Assembly: GCA_958009055.1 (NCBI GenBank)
Contig: OY253650.1
Span: 434,001 to 498,000, forward strand
Origin: Choricystis sp. odSpoLacu1
Lineage: Eukaryota > Chlorophyta > Trebouxiophyceae
DNA length: 64,000 bases
Reading direction: 5' to 3'
Shown: positions 19,872 through 31,760 of the stretch, piece by piece
Position numbering within the stretch: position 1 is the first letter of the stretch
How the letters are laid out: the number at the start of each line of letters is the position of its first letter
Program-made: the position numbers and the translations under genes
Notes under the pieces: model-generated
Told to the model about the DNA's origin: nothing
Databases searched by the model: none
The model's input: the letters and a program-made list of their open reading frames with translations, nothing else

Positions 19872-22800
19872 ATGGCCACCGCTCTCAGTCACCAGCTGGC
19901 ATCCGTGTCCCTGGCCTGGCGGGCGGCCGCGGGCGGGGCGCCCCGCGGCCCGCGCGCGCGCCCGTCCCTCCTGTACGACGCGGCTGCTGCCGCCGACGTC
20001 GACGTGGCCACCGTGTACGAAGTGGGGCTGTCAGGTAAGAGAGATAGATAGAGAGAGAGCGTGTGTGTGTGGCGGGGGGAAGCTCCAGCGCCGGCGGGCG
20101 GCAGCAGCAGCCCCACGCACCGAAACCAAATGCGAGCCGTCGGCGGCTAGCCGCCCCCCGCCCCTCGCTTACGCTGCCCCGCCCAGGCTCCCGCGGTCAC
20201 TGGGACGGTTGCACTGAGCAGGAGCTATAGTGGCTGGTTTGGCTGGCGAGGGAGAGGCAGCCGGCGCGGACGGCGGGGAGGCCTTGTGACGGTCGGCGCT
20301 CCCCTTCGAAACATGCGTCGACCGACCCTCCCTCCCTCCCTCCAACTCACAGGCTTCAAAGACCTCGTCCGCCTCGACCCCCGCTTCGAGCCCTACGCCC
20401 GCACCCTGTTCGCCCGCCCCACCCGCGCCACCGACAGGGACACCCTGGATGCGGCCGCCGCGGCCTCCCTCGACGCGTCCCTTGCCTCCTTTGCGTCCCT
20501 CGCGTCCCCCCACCTGCTGGACCCGGCCACCGGTCGCGCCCTCGAGTACCTGGTGCGCCGCTTCCGCATCGGGGAGGCGGTGCCCGATGCTCTCGTGCGG
20601 GCTGCGTTGCCGCACCACGGAACACACGCGTTTGTGCGCATCCTGCGTGTCTGCGACCTGGAAGGCACGCCCTGGGCCTGGCTGGCCCCTGCCGCGACGG
20701 CGGGTACCCCCGTGCCCCGGGCCGAGCTGGCGGCCCGGTGTGTGCGGGATGGGGCCGTGCTCGCGGCAGTGGCCGCCGCCGCCGCGCCGTCGCACGGCCG
20801 CCCGCCCACCCCGGCCGCCCTCTCTTTTTACGCGGTCACCGTGTGTGAAGCTCTGGCCGCATCTCCTGGCCTCACCGACACCACCGCCCGCGCCCTGCTG
20901 CCGGGCGTGGTGCTGGGCTTGGCGCGCGGCGCGGGCGCGCACCGCCGCGGCGCGGCGCTCGTCGTGGGCGCGGCGCTGGCGGCCAAGGCGCCTCTGACGG
21001 ACGGCATTGTGACAGGTGAGAGAGAGATAGAGAGAAGGAGTGTGTGTGTGTGTGTGTGTGTGTGTGCGTTGGGGATGTGCCGCCGCCAGCGACGAAAAAA
21101 AAACAGCGACGAAACGTCACGCTCGCGTGGCGGCCTGCCGCAAATAACACGATTCATTTCAGTTTGTATTCCCTGAGGCGGCGGCGGAGGACGGAGAGAG
21201 GTGTATGCGCGCGCGCGCGCACACACACACACACGGCCTCACCCTCCTTCCCCTTGTTCAACCCACAGCCCTCCTGACTGAGGCCGCCAAGGGCGCGCCC
21301 GACGCGCCGTCCGACGCGGCCCCCACCGTCGCCTTCCTGGCCGCCCTGGCGTCCGCCCAGCCTCAGTACGCCACCCTGGACGCCAAAGCTTTTGCCCACG
21401 TCGTCAAAGTGGCGGGGCTGGCAGCCGAGCTGGCCTCTTTGGCACGCCGTGGCCCAGCCGGTGCACGCGCAGTCGCGCCACTAACGTCCCTGTTGCTGCC
21501 ACCCCTGCTGACCGCGGCGCCCGCCAATCCGCGCCACGCGGGCGTGCTGGCCGACCTGCTGCGCGGCGTGGACCTGGCGCCCGGGGTGGCGGCCGACGCG
21601 GCGGCCGCGCTGGTGTCGGCCGGCGCGACCGCTGTGGAGTCCGGCAGCGCGGCTGCACAAGCCGGCCTGGCGGCCGCCCTGGCCGCCCTGGACGCGCGCT
21701 CCCCGTCCGCGGTGGGGTCAGCCGTGGCGGCCGCCCTCAACAAGGCGAAAGGGAGCGGTGTCGGCGGCAACAAGGGCGCCCCCCTGCGGCCCGCTGCGCG
21801 GTTTACCGCCGCCGCGCTGGCGGGCGGGGGGCGCGCCCCCCTGCCGTCTGCGGCGGCCTCCCTGGAGGCGGGGCTGGCGTCTCCCCACGCCCGCCTGCGC
21901 CACGAAGCCGTGAAAGCGGTTGGTGTTGCTGCCGAGTCGGACCGCGCGCCTGCGCTGCCCCCGGCCGACGTCACTGCCTCCCTTCTGGCCCGCCTCGCCG
22001 ACGACGCGCCCGCCGTGGCGGCCGCGGCGGCCGCCTGGCGCGTCGTGCGCCTGCTGCCACCCTTCGAAGCGGGAGCCGCGCTGTCGGCCGCCGCGCGCGC
22101 GCGCGGCGGCGGCGCTCTCGAACGCCGCGCTCTGCGCTCGCTCTCGCGCCTCGCCCGCGAACACGCCGACCTCGCCCCCGCTGCCGCTGCCGCGGTGGCG
22201 GGCGCTCTGCTGCCCCTGCCCGGCCGCCGCGCCGTGGCCCGCGCCGCGGCAGGGGCGGGTGGCAAGCTGGGCGATGCTTTTGTGGGGGGCGCTGTCGACG
22301 CAGCGTGGCCGAGCGTGGCCGCCGCGTCTGCCGCCGCGCCGCCGCCGGCCACGCCCCAGCCCAAGCGGCGTGGCGGGCGGGCCACGGCTGCAACGGTTGA
22401 CAATGATGGCGATGCTGCCGGCGATGCTGCCGACAATGCTGCCGCCGCGGACACCGCTCCCGAGGCCTGCTTTGCCGACTGCCGGTCTGTCGTCGCCGCG
22501 CTCGCCGCCTCTGCCGCCGCCTCCGCCGCCGCGGCCGATGCGGGCGCCGCCATCGCGGCCTCCGACGACCCGTCCGCTCAGTTGACCGCCCACCTGGCCC
22601 TGGCGGCCGCCCTTGCCGCCCCCCGGCGCAGCGGCGGCAGAACCGCAAAAGCGGCGGCCGCGGCGGCGGCCGCGCTGCCGCGTGCCGCGCTGCGCGCGGC
22701 GCTGCCGCACGCTGCAGCGGCGGCTGACGCATCGACCGAGGATGACAGCACACCCATTTTCACGGATGCAGGGCTGCCCACCGACGCGTTACTGGCGGCT

Positions 22801-25800
22801 GTGGTGGCGGGCGGCGCGCCTGCCGCGGCTGCTCGCGCGGCTGCCGCGCGCGCCCTGCTCACAGCCGCGCTGCGGGCCGCCGACGCCGACGCGATCTCGG
22901 CGTTGGGCACCCCAGACACCGTCTACTCTCGCTTGCTGGCCTCCACCCTGACCCCCGCCCGCCACGCCTTGCTGGCCGCGCTGGGGCGGGGCGGCGCGTC
23001 GGCCGTGCTCGCGCGCGCGGCGGCTGGCGCCTGCCCCGCCGCCCTGGCCGACATCGCGGCGGGCGTGGTGGAGATGGATGTTTACACCCTGCTGCCGTCC
23101 GTGCTTGCGGCGGCGGGTGCGGGCGATGCCAGCACACGTGTCGCGGCGGTCGACGCGGCGGCAGCACTCGCGTCGGCCACCCCTGCCGCCGCGGCAGCGT
23201 CGTCCGCCCTCACCGCCGGCCGCGCCGCCATCGAAGCCGACCCGGATGCTGTGGATCGGCTGCTGGAAATTGTTGCTGCCGCCAAGGGCGGGGCCCCGTT
23301 GATTATGTTTGCGCTGGCGTCGCTGGCCGACGCTGCCACTGGTCCCGGCGGCGCCTCGGCTGCCACCGCCCTCCTCCCCCTCCTGCGCGCCTGCTCCGAC
23401 GACCGAGCCGCATCCATCGCGGCAGCCGGCGCGCTGGACGCGGTGGTGGGCGGCGGCTGTGGCAGCGACGCGGCCGCTGCGCTCGCGTCCGCGCTCGCCG
23501 CGGTCGCCGCACGCGGCGCCGCGCGCGGCGCGCCCTCCTCCCCGCCCCTGGCCACCCTGCTGGCCACCGCGGCCGATACTGCGGCCCCGCCCACCGTGCG
23601 TGCGGCCGCTCTGACAGCCCTCGCCCCCGCCGCCGGCGCGGCCGGCCCGGGGCGGCGCCCCGCGCTCGCCGCCCTGGTGCGCGCCGCGGCGCGCGACGCG
23701 CACGAAGCCGTGCGCGACGCGGCGCGGTCCGCCCTGGATGCCGCCCCCCTGCCCGCCGCTGATGTGGCGGCTGAGCTGGAGGCGGCTGCAGCCGCGGTGG
23801 CGGGCGCCACGCCGACCGCGCGCGGCGCTGCGCCCAAGCGCGCGCGGAGAGGGCGCGCCCCCGACCCCGCCTCCGCGCCTCCGCCCGCCACCGCGCACGA
23901 TGACTGCCCCGTCCTGCTGGAGGTGCTGCACTGGCGCACGGCGGACAGCCCGGCCACGCTGCTGCCCCCGCTGCAGGCGCTGGTGAGCGCGTTGACGGGC
24001 GCGGTCGCTGCAGCCGCCGCCGCGGCCGCCATCTCGGAAGCCTCCCCCGATGAGTGTGACGCCGCCAACGGCGATGATACCGAAACCGGCGTTGGCGGCG
24101 CGTACGCGGACGCGCCCTACCTGCTGCGCCTGGCGCTGGGTGCTGCCGCGCGCGCGGCGGCCGCGGTTGCGGCCACCTCCCCGCGCCGCCCTCCTCCCGG
24201 CGCGGACGCCGGTCCCGCCGCCGCAGCCGCGGCGGCCGCGTCCGACGACGCCACCTGCGTCGCCGCCCTGGACGCGTTTGTCGCTCTGGCGGCGTTGGCG
24301 CCTACCAGCGCCGCGGCGGCTGCGCCTTCTGCACTTGCGGCCGCCGCGGCCGCCGCTGCGTCGCACGCCGACACCGCCCGCGCGTCCGCCCTGGCCGCGG
24401 TGCGTGCTTTGGCCACTGCCTGGTCGGCCGGTGGCGCCGCCTCGTCCGACCTGGCGGCGGCCGCGGTCGAAGCACTGCCCGCAGTGTTGGCGCCGCGCCG
24501 CGCGCCGCTTGCGGGCGCGCTGGCGGCCGCGCTGCCGGGCGGCAGGGCGGCCGTTGCGGTCGAACTGCTGCGCGCCAGCGTGGAGGGGGCCGACTGGGCG
24601 GCCGACGTGGCGCTGGACATGGTGTGTGAGGTAGGTTGTGTGTGGGGGTGGGGTGGGAACGCCCGCGCGCTCCACAGCCGACGATGCTCCAAACCAATTA
24701 CAACTGATTTTATGAGTGTGATGGGGGTGTGTTTGTTACACACGCCCCCGCGGGATCACCACCCTGATTGCCTGAGGCTGGTGTTGGGGAAAAAGGGGGC
24801 GCGCACGAAAAAAAACAAAACAATCCTGTTGGTTTGCCGGTGACGATGAGTTTTTTGCACGTCAGTCGGACGCCCCGGCGCGATGAAACATTCGCTCCTG
24901 GTTGACGATCACCAAAACTTTATCTATTATTTCGTTCTTGATGCCGAGGCGCCACCTGGATTTGTTTGGTGATGGTGTGGGGGCGGCGCCGTTTTCTTCG
25001 TGTGCGTTCCCCCCGATCACCTCACCCCCTCCCTCCCCTTCTTTTCCCTCCTCAGCTCCCCGCCACCGACCGCGCCTCCGCCCTGGCCGACATCGCGGAC
25101 GCGGCCCGCGCCGCGTCGGGCGGCGACGCCGCCTCCCCTCTCACCCGCGCAGCCGTCGCTCTGGCAGCTCGCGGCCTGCGCGGCGCGCCCGCCGCCCTCG
25201 CCGCCCCCCGCCTGCTGGCAGTGGCCCTGATGGGCGCGCGGGGTGGCGGCGACGGCGCGGCGGCCGCCCTGGCTTGTGCGGCAGCGTTGGAGCGCGACGC
25301 GCCGGGCGGAGATTATTTGTCGGCCCTCGCGCGCCTTGCCGCAGCCGCCCCCTCCGAGGGCGGGCGCCGCGCCCTGGCCCTGTTCCGGTCCAAAGCGGAC
25401 GCCCTGCGCGCGTCGGGCGACGCGGCAGTCACCGCCGCCGCCACCCCGGGTGGCGCCGCGCTGTGCGACGTGCTGCCGTCCCTGCTGGCTGCGACAGGCG
25501 TCCCCGACGGCACGCGCGCCGCGGCGCTCGCCGCCTACGGCGCCGCCGCCGCCGCGTTTGCGGGGGTGGACCCCGACCCCACGCTTACCGCCCTGCCCGC
25601 CGCCCTGGCGGTGGCCGCCCCGACCGCGCCCGCCGCGCTGCGTGGCGGCGCGCTCGCGGCCGCCGCGACAGCACTGGCTGCCTTAGGCACCGCCGCCGTG
25701 CCGTGCCTGCCGTCCGCCCTTCCCACGATTCTGGCTGCCGCTGAAGCCGCGGTCGACAGGTGGGAGGTCTCCGCGGCGGAGACGGAGGCGGATGGTCCTC

Positions 25801-27147
25801 TGTCCGCTGCGCTCGCGGCCACAGAGCTCGATGCGGCTGCCGCCGCCAACGCGGCCGCCGCCCTGGTCACCGGCCTGGGCGGCCTGGCCGCCCCCTACCT
25901 GCCGCGTCTAGTGACGTTGCTCCTGCGCCCCGGCCTGGCGCCCCCGCCAGGTGCCAAGATTGGCCCGGCCGCCGCGGCCGCCGCGCGCAGCGCGCGCCGC
26001 CGCCCCCGCGCGCGTGCCCGCCCGCCTCCTCCTTCCCGCCCTAGCGGCCGCGGTGCCGGCCGCCGTCGCCACCAGCGATGGCCCTGCCCTGGCGGGGCTG
26101 GAGCTGGCGGCAGACACGTTTGCGCGGCTGGCCCCCGCAGCCGCGGAAGCGGCAGCGGCTGGTCCCGCAGCTGCTGTGCTTGAAGCCGGCCTTTCAGTCC
26201 GCGCCACCCCCTTTTCCGGCGACGCCGCCGCCGTGGAGGACGCGGCTGCGGCCGCCCTAGTCGCCCTGGCCGAACGCTTGACAGAAGCCCCCTTTGCCAG
26301 CCTGCTGGCCAGGCTGCTGGCGTGGGCACTCGACGCGGGCGCCGCGCGCTCCGGCGGCGGCGCCGGCCGCCTCGCATCCCTGCTGGCCGCCGCCAACGCG
26401 GCGTCCGAGAGGTTGAGGTCGGTGTTTGGTCCGTTTGGGCGGCAGCTGACGGATGCTGCGCTGGCCGCGCTTGCGGGGGAGGCTGTGCCAGTGGCTGCTG
26501 CGGTAGTGGCCAAAAAACAGCGCACCGGCGCCGCGGCCGCTCCCCTTTCCCTCGACACCTCGGCCTGGCTCGCCCGCCTGCGCGCCCTGCGTCTCCTGCA
26601 CCGCTGCCTGCTCTACGACGCGGGCGGAGGCTTCGCCGACGCGGGCGCTGCCGCCCGCCTGCTGGACCCGGTGGCGGCTGCGTTGCGGGTTGCGACTCCT
26701 GCAGCTGTTGCCGCTGCCCTCGACGCCGACACAGCCGGCGGCGGCCCGCCCCCCGGCGTGCCGCCCGCCACCCCGCCCTCTCGGACCGGCGTGACCCCCC
26801 TCCCCGCCCTGGCCCGCGCGGCAGCGGGTGCCCTGGCCGCGCTGGCGGTGGCCACCAGTGGCGACGCAGATGCAGCAGGTGCGGCGCTGCTCAAGCCCGC
26901 CAACCACGCCGCCCTGCTCGCCACGCGCGACGACGCGCCCACCGCCCGGTCAGCCGCCCTGGCGGCGGTGGGGGCGCTGGCCACGGCGGCGGGCACCGAC
27001 TACCTGCCGTTGCTGCCCGACGCGCTGCCCTTTTTGGGGGAGCTGTTGGAAGACGGCGACGACGGCGTCGCACGGCGCGCGCGCGCGCTGGTGGCGGACT
27101 TGGAGGCCGCGGCTGGCGAGTCGCTGGACCCGTACCTGAAGGCGTGA
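19872..27147 (+). CDS. UTP10: UTP10/HEATR1, U3 snoRNP-associated 90S pre-ribosome factor
   Basis: Exons 19872-20034, 20353-21015, 21269-24630 and 25056-27147 give about 2090 residues (human HEATR1 is about 2140). The N-terminus matches the family: YDAAAAADVDVATVYEVG, GFKDLVRLDP, YLVRRFRIGEAVPDALVRAA, LPHHGTHAFVRIL. The C-terminus matches the BP28CT region: LLATRDDAPTARSAALAAVG, YLPLLPDALPFLGELLEDG. UTP10 joins the t-UTP/UtpA complex in the nucleolus and is needed for pre-18S rRNA transcription and processing. The middle is Ala-rich HEAT-like helix. The reading frame shifts once between about 25940 and 26000. A 40-nt intron there would restore frame but is far shorter than every other intron, and the alignment length fits a single-base indel better. 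Confidence 0.9.
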
Positions 27148-27613
27148 TTGACGATGATGGATGTGTGTGGGGGTGCTGTTTTTTCGGTGTGTTTTTTGGA
27201 CGGACGGTGTTTGTTTTTGCTTTGCGTTTTGAGAGTGGTTTCGTTGTGTGAGAAAAAAAAACCTGACTTCACACACTCCCTCCCCTTTGTCTCTCCCGTC
27301 TCCGACGCACACCCGCGCCTCGAGAGCCTGAGCACACCCTGCGCCCCCACGATACAACGCGCGGCGTCCGGCAAGTGGTCCCCCCGACCGCGCAATCTCG
27401 CACCCGCATCGCAACCGCTTTGGAGGTGCGTGCCCGTTTTCGGTGTCGGTTGGCTCTCTGCTGCGCGTCGCGCCCCCTGCCGCGGCACGGCCGTCACAGG
27501 GGGCACCGAACGAGATAGAGAGCGGGGTGGGAGACCGCGCGGGGAGGGTGCGGACACAGGGCGCGCATTGAACCTCACATGTTGCATGCGCCTCCCCCAC
27601 ACCTCCACAGCTC
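27148..27613. other. Myosin upstream region
   Basis: 466 bp between the UTP10 stop and the myosin ATG. A CACAG acceptor-like site at 27606-27610 sits 3 bp before the ATG, so the myosin mRNA probably has a non-coding first exon here. No separate gene was seen. Confidence 0.5.
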
Positions 27614-30600
27614 ATGGGCTTCCTTCGCCGCTCCAACAAGCGCTCATCCGCGGGCGGCGCCGCCTCCAAGCGCGCGTCCTCCAGTGCGGGCGGTGGTGGC
27701 GACGCTGTCGCGACTGACACCGACTCCCTGGCCACCCTGTCCCGGGGCGACGCGGTGTGGGTGCGCGCCGGCCAGGACGTGTGGCTGCCTGGTGTCCTGG
27801 ACGCTGTGACCAAAACCGGAGCCACCGTGACCCTGGCCGACGGCATGCGCGCGACGCACACGCCCGCCGACGTGCTGCCCGCCAACCCGCCCGCCGCGGC
27901 CACCGCGCACGACGTGACGCACCTGTCCCACCTGAATGAACCCGCCGTACTGCACGGCCTGGCGGTGCGGCACGCCGAGGATGAGGTTTACACCCGCGCA
28001 GGGCCGGTCTTGGTCGCCGTCAACCCGTTCAAGGCGGTGCCCCGCCTGTACGACGAGGAGGCCGCGTCTCGCTACGGGCGCGCGGTGGCCACAGAGCCTG
28101 CTGCCTCCTCCTCCCCCCCCCCCCACATCTTTCAGACGGCGGCTGTTGCCTATGACGCCATTGCGCGCAAACGCGAAAGCGTGTCCATCGTCATCAACGG
28201 TGAGTCTGGCGCCGGCAAAACCGAGACCGCCAAACTAGCCATGCGCCACGTGACTCGCCTGGCGGGCGGCACAGGGGTTGAGAGTGCCGTGCTGGCGTCC
28301 AATCCCCTTTTAGAAGCTTTCGGCAACGCCAAAACGTCGCGCAACGCCAACTCGTCCCGTTTCGGCAAGCTGGTCACCCTGCGCTTCGACGCCGCCGCCC
28401 GCGTGGCGGGGGCCCGCATCCAGACGTTCCTGTTGGAAAAGTCGCGCGTGGCGGCAAGGCCGGAAGGGGAGCGGTCGCTCCACATTTTTTACCAGTTGGT
28501 GGCGGGGGTGGATGATGAACTGCGGAATGATCTGGCTCTGCTGTCTGCTGCTGACGCCGGTACCCACTTTGCGTACCTGGCGTCCGGCCCCATGACGGTG
28601 GACGGTGTGGACGATGCGGCCGCGTGGTGTGAAACGCGGGCCGCGCTCGCCGCGGTCGGCGTCAATGACGACGACGCTCACGCCCTCTTTCGCCTGGTCG
28701 CCGCCTGTCTGCACCTCGGCAACCTCACGTTCGACGGCGTAGACGATGGTGAAGGTGCCGTCGTGTCGCCCGGGTCCAACGTCGCGTTAAACCACGCGGC
28801 CCGCCTGCTGGGCGTCGACGCGCCCGCGCTCGCGGCCTCCCTCATCACGCGCGCGCTCACCGTCGGCAGCGGCGACGCCGTCACCAAGCGCCTGCGCCCC
28901 GACGGGGCGGCCGGGGCGCGCGACGCCCTGGCCAAAGCCGTGTACGCGTGCGCGTTTGACTGGTTGGTGGGGCGGGTGAATGCGGCGTTGAGTGGCGAGG
29001 GTGAGAATGAAGACGCCGACACCACCACCACCACCCCTGAGCTCGCCATCCTCGACATTTACGGCTTTGAGTGCTTCGCCGACAACGGGTTCGAACAACT
29101 GGCCATCAACACCGCCAACGAACACCTGCAAGCCCAGTTCAACGGCGTCATGCTGGCGGCGGAGCAGGATGAATACGCGACCGAAGGCGTCGACTGGACG
29201 CGCGTCGAGTGGAGGGACAACCTGGCCACCCTGGCCGCCCTAGATGCTCGCCCGCCGCACGGGGTGGGCGTGCTGGCCCTGCTGGATGAAGCGTGTGTGG
29301 TTCCCGGAGGATCGGACGCTGGCTTTGGCCTGCGCGTCGCGTCGGCCCTCGCAAGCTCCCCCTCCATCGTCGGCTGCCCGCGTGGCGCGGGGGACACGTT
29401 TGCAGTGGACCACGCGGCGGGGGTCGTTACGTACACAACAGCCGGCTTCCTGGCCCGCAACCGGGATGTTGTGCCGGTGGATGCTGTCGTGCTGTTGAGC
29501 AGTTCAACCGCCCCCCTCGCCCAGTCGCTCGCTGCCTCAGCCGCCGCCCTCGCCTCCCGCCGCGGCGCCACCGTCATGGCCTCCTTCCGCGACCAACTGC
29601 GCTCCCTCATCGCCAAGCTGGATGCGACCGACCTGCACTTTGTGAGGTGCATCAAGCCGAATGATTGTGCGGCGCCGTCCCACTTTGACGGCCCCCTGGT
29701 CGCGCACCAGCTGCGCTGCGCAGGCGTCACCGAGGTGGCCCGCATCGCGAGGACGGGGTACCCGAGTCGTGTGGCGTATGGCGAGCTGGCGTCGAGGTTT
29801 GGCGTGTTGGTTGGTGGGGGGACGGCGGACAACGACGCGCGGAAGACCGCGCTCGCGGTGCTGGCTGCCGTCGGTGTTCCCTCCACCGCCTGGCAAGCCG
29901 GCCGCACCAAACTGTTTTTGAGGGCGGGCGTGCTGGCGGCGTTGGAGTCGGCGTTGTCCCGTGCGGACTCTGCCTCCTCCACCATCGGCGCTGCGTGGCG
30001 CGGCGCGCGCGACCACGCCGCGTTTCAGCGCGCGCGCGCGGCGTGCGTCACACTGCAAGCGGCCGAGCGCCGTCGCGTGGCGCGTGGCCGCTGGATCAAA
30101 GTCAGGGCGGCGGCTGTCGTCATTCAGAGGGCGCACAGGAGCAGTGTGGCGGTGAGGAAGGCGAAGAGGGAGTTGGAGGCGCTGCGGGTGGAAGCGCGTG
30201 CCGCGGCGGAAGCCGAGGGTGCGGCTGCGGCTGCTGAAGCCGAGCGCCAGGCGGCTGCTGAAGCCGCTGCTGCTGCTGAAGCCGAGCGCGAAGCGGTTGC
30301 CTCCTCCGAACCAACCCTCACCCCGCCCCTCACCTCTGCCGTCGTCGTCGACCCGGGGGACGGGTGGCGCGTGCGCGCGCCGGCAGGCTTCATTCCCGCC
30401 GGCTCCCCGCCGCCCCGCACGGCCGCCCCTGCCGCGCGCGGCGCGCCGCCGCGCCGTGTGTCTGCGGCTGGCAGCGCGCCGCCCCAGCCGCTCGAGACCT
30501 CCCACGAGGTCGCGCTGTGGGCGGCCTACGCAGACCGCCTGGAAGCCCAGGTCGCGCAGTTGATCGCCCACAACCGGGGCCTGCACGGGGCGCTGGCTGC

Positions 30601-31075
30601 CGTGCGCAGCGACCTGGCGGCCGTTGTCGCGGCCGGGTCGTCGACGTCGCGCGGCCGCCGTGGCGCGGCCACCCCTGCCACCGCCCCTGTTCCCCCCTCG
30701 GAACGTTCTGCTGCCGCCGCCCATGCCGCCGCCCTGCGCACCATCAACGAGCTGGGCACAGAGCTCGGGCGCAAGGCCGACGCGTTTGTTGACGACGCCG
30801 CGTTCCTGACTGAAGTCGCCACTGGCCAGGCCGACGCCCCAGCCATGCACGCCGCCGCCGAACTGGCCACACTGAGGACTCGGTTTGATGCGTTTGCGGC
30901 CGACTTTGGAAGGCGGATGGCGGGGGCGGAGGACGCGGTGTTGGGGCCGGAGAGAGCAGCGGCGCTGAGGCGCGAGCGCACAGGGGCGAAGGTTGGTGAC
31001 GGCGCGATCGCCAAGCCGGCGTCCGCGGGGAGGGGCAAGGTGCTGGGGCTGGTGGCGCGAGCGGGTGGGGTGTGA
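27614..31075 (+). CDS. Unconventional myosin heavy chain, class VIII-like
   Basis: A single 3.46-kb coding exon gives 1153 residues. In order: an SH3-like N-terminal barrel (GDAVWVRAGQDVWLPG), motor domain with P-loop GESGAGKTE (about residue 196), switch I NANSSRFGK (about 244), switch II DIYGFECF (about 481), actin-binding HFVRCIKPND and the SH helix LRCAGVTEVARIARTGYPSR. About three IQ motifs follow (about residues 790-860), then a short Ala/Glu coil and a globular tail. An Asp lies 16 residues before DALAK, fitting the TEDS rule for a constitutively competent motor. No dilute domain is seen, and the length suits plant class VIII rather than XI. Two TGTAA signals lie about 90 bp after the stop. 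Confidence 0.92.
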   Translation: MGFLRRSNKRSSAGGAASKRASSSAGGGGDAVATDTDSLATLSRGDAVWVRAGQDVWLPGVLDAVTKTGATVTLADGMRATHTPADVLPANPPAAATAHDVTHLSHLNEPAVLHGLAVRHAEDEVYTRAGPVLVAVNPFKAVPRLYDEEAASRYGRAVATEPAASSSPPPHIFQTAAVAYDAIARKRESVSIVINGESGAGKTETAKLAMRHVTRLAGGTGVESAVLASNPLLEAFGNAKTSRNANSSRFGKLVTLRFDAAARVAGARIQTFLLEKSRVAARPEGERSLHIFYQLVAGVDDELRNDLALLSAADAGTHFAYLASGPMTVDGVDDAAAWCETRAALAAVGVNDDDAHALFRLVAACLHLGNLTFDGVDDGEGAVVSPGSNVALNHAARLLGVDAPALAASLITRALTVGSGDAVTKRLRPDGAAGARDALAKAVYACAFDWLVGRVNAALSGEGENEDADTTTTTPELAILDIYGFECFADNGFEQLAINTANEHLQAQFNGVMLAAEQDEYATEGVDWTRVEWRDNLATLAALDARPPHGVGVLALLDEACVVPGGSDAGFGLRVASALASSPSIVGCPRGAGDTFAVDHAAGVVTYTTAGFLARNRDVVPVDAVVLLSSSTAPLAQSLAASAAALASRRGATVMASFRDQLRSLIAKLDATDLHFVRCIKPNDCAAPSHFDGPLVAHQLRCAGVTEVARIARTGYPSRVAYGELASRFGVLVGGGTADNDARKTALAVLAAVGVPSTAWQAGRTKLFLRAGVLAALESALSRADSASSTIGAAWRGARDHAAFQRARAACVTLQAAERRRVARGRWIKVRAAAVVIQRAHRSSVAVRKAKRELEALRVEARAAAEAEGAAAAAEAERQAAAEAAAAAEAEREAVASSEPTLTPPLTSAVVVDPGDGWRVRAPAGFIPAGSPPPRTAAPAARGAPPRRVSAAGSAPPQPLETSHEVALWAAYADRLEAQVAQLIAHNRGLHGALAAVRSDLAAVVAAGSSTSRGRRGAATPATAPVPPSERSAAAAHAAALRTINELGTELGRKADAFVDDAAFLTEVATGQADAPAMHAAAELATLRTRFDAFAADFGRRMAGAEDAVLGPERAAALRRERTGAKVGDGAIAKPASAGRGKVLGLVARAGGV

Positions 31076-31179
31076 GAGTATGAGAGAGAGGAAGAGAGAG
31101 CAACGTTGGTGGAGCCTTGATTCACGAGCAGAAAAGGCGGGGACAAGAACAGCGGTGACAAGTGTGTAAAGCTGTAAGG

Positions 31180-31205
31180 AACGCTCAGCTCGCGAGCTGA
31201 GCGTT
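31180..31205. repeat. Perfect 26-bp palindrome downstream of myosin
   Basis: Arms AACGCTCAGCTCG and its exact complement meet without spacer, 104 bp after the myosin stop and just past two TGTAA signals. It marks the start of the gene-poor repeat region. Confidence 0.9.
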
Positions 31206-31369
31206 TTCAAACCTTCAGCCTGGAAGCCAGCGGAGACTGCACAGCGGGAACGTTGTGGGGCAGTGTTTTGTACGCAAGCTATACGGCAAGAGGGTGGGGA
31301 GGGGGGGCGAGCGGGAGGTCTGTGATGTGCCGCCGCCAGAAACACGCAAACACTACCGACCAAAGCACG

Positions 31370-31500
31370 CGCCCCTCCCCCCCCAAAGCGGACCCGCTCT
31401 CCACGACCGCAGGCCGACGCGCTGTTAGCGCAGCCGGGGGTGGCGATTGCGGGGGCGTGGCACTCTGGACTTTGCCCCAAAGAGTGGGTTCGATGACCAC
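31370..31500 (+). mobile_element. tRNA-derived SINE-like element, copy A
   Basis: TAGCGCAGCCGG at 31426-31437 matches the RNA polymerase III A-box consensus TRGCNNAGYNGG exactly, and GGTTCGA at 31487-31493 matches the B-box core, 49 nt later. Between them lies GGCACTCTGGACTTTG, which resembles a tRNA anticodon arm. The segment recurs in diverged form at about 32075-32200. No tRNA cloverleaf could be folded, so it is a tRNA relic rather than a functional tRNA. Confidence 0.55.
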
Positions 31501-31540
31501 CCGCGCGCGCCACTGCCCGCGTGGGTGGAAGCATATGGAA

Positions 31541-31665
31541 GCATACGGAAGCATACGACACAGAAAGGGACACACAATAAAAAAAACACGCTGAAAGAGC
31601 CACACACGACACTCACGCCTCGAGAGGGCGTGCGCGCAGAGGGCAACGGAGGTAACCGGCCTCAG
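31541..31665. repeat. Dispersed repeat block R1, copy 1
   Basis: Contains GGAAGCATACGACACAG, then AAAGAGCCACACACGACAC, GAGAGGGCGTGCGCG and GACCGGCCTCAGG-like words. The same words recur in the same order at 34608-34735. The start has three tandem GGAAGCATA words. It lies directly 3' of SINE copy A and may be part of the same element. Confidence 0.65.
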
Positions 31666-31694
31666 GCCTCCCTTTTGAAACCACCAACGTGTGG

Positions 31695-31760
31695 GGACAG
31701 TGTTTTTTGATTTTGCCCCCCCCCCCCCCCTTTTTTTTTACGAGTGTGCGCCTGCCTACC
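31695..31760. repeat. Dispersed repeat block R2, copy 1
   Basis: GGACAGTGTTTTTTGATTTT, a C/T homopolymer stretch and AGTGTGCGCCT are found in inverted orientation at about 34800-34856. Confidence 0.55.

Noticed and set aside
22789..24675. 628-codon antisense ORF inside UTP10
   Set aside because: Gly/Arg-rich mirror of Ala/Pro codons of UTP10, with no domain signature.
25951..25990. 40-nt GTGCCA...CAG intron in UTP10
   Set aside because: It would restore frame but is far shorter than any other intron (81 nt or more) and makes the protein shorter than the family. Kept only as an alternative.
31426..31493. Functional tRNA gene at SINE copy A
   Set aside because: A and B boxes are present, but no acceptor, D and T stem pairing could be built.
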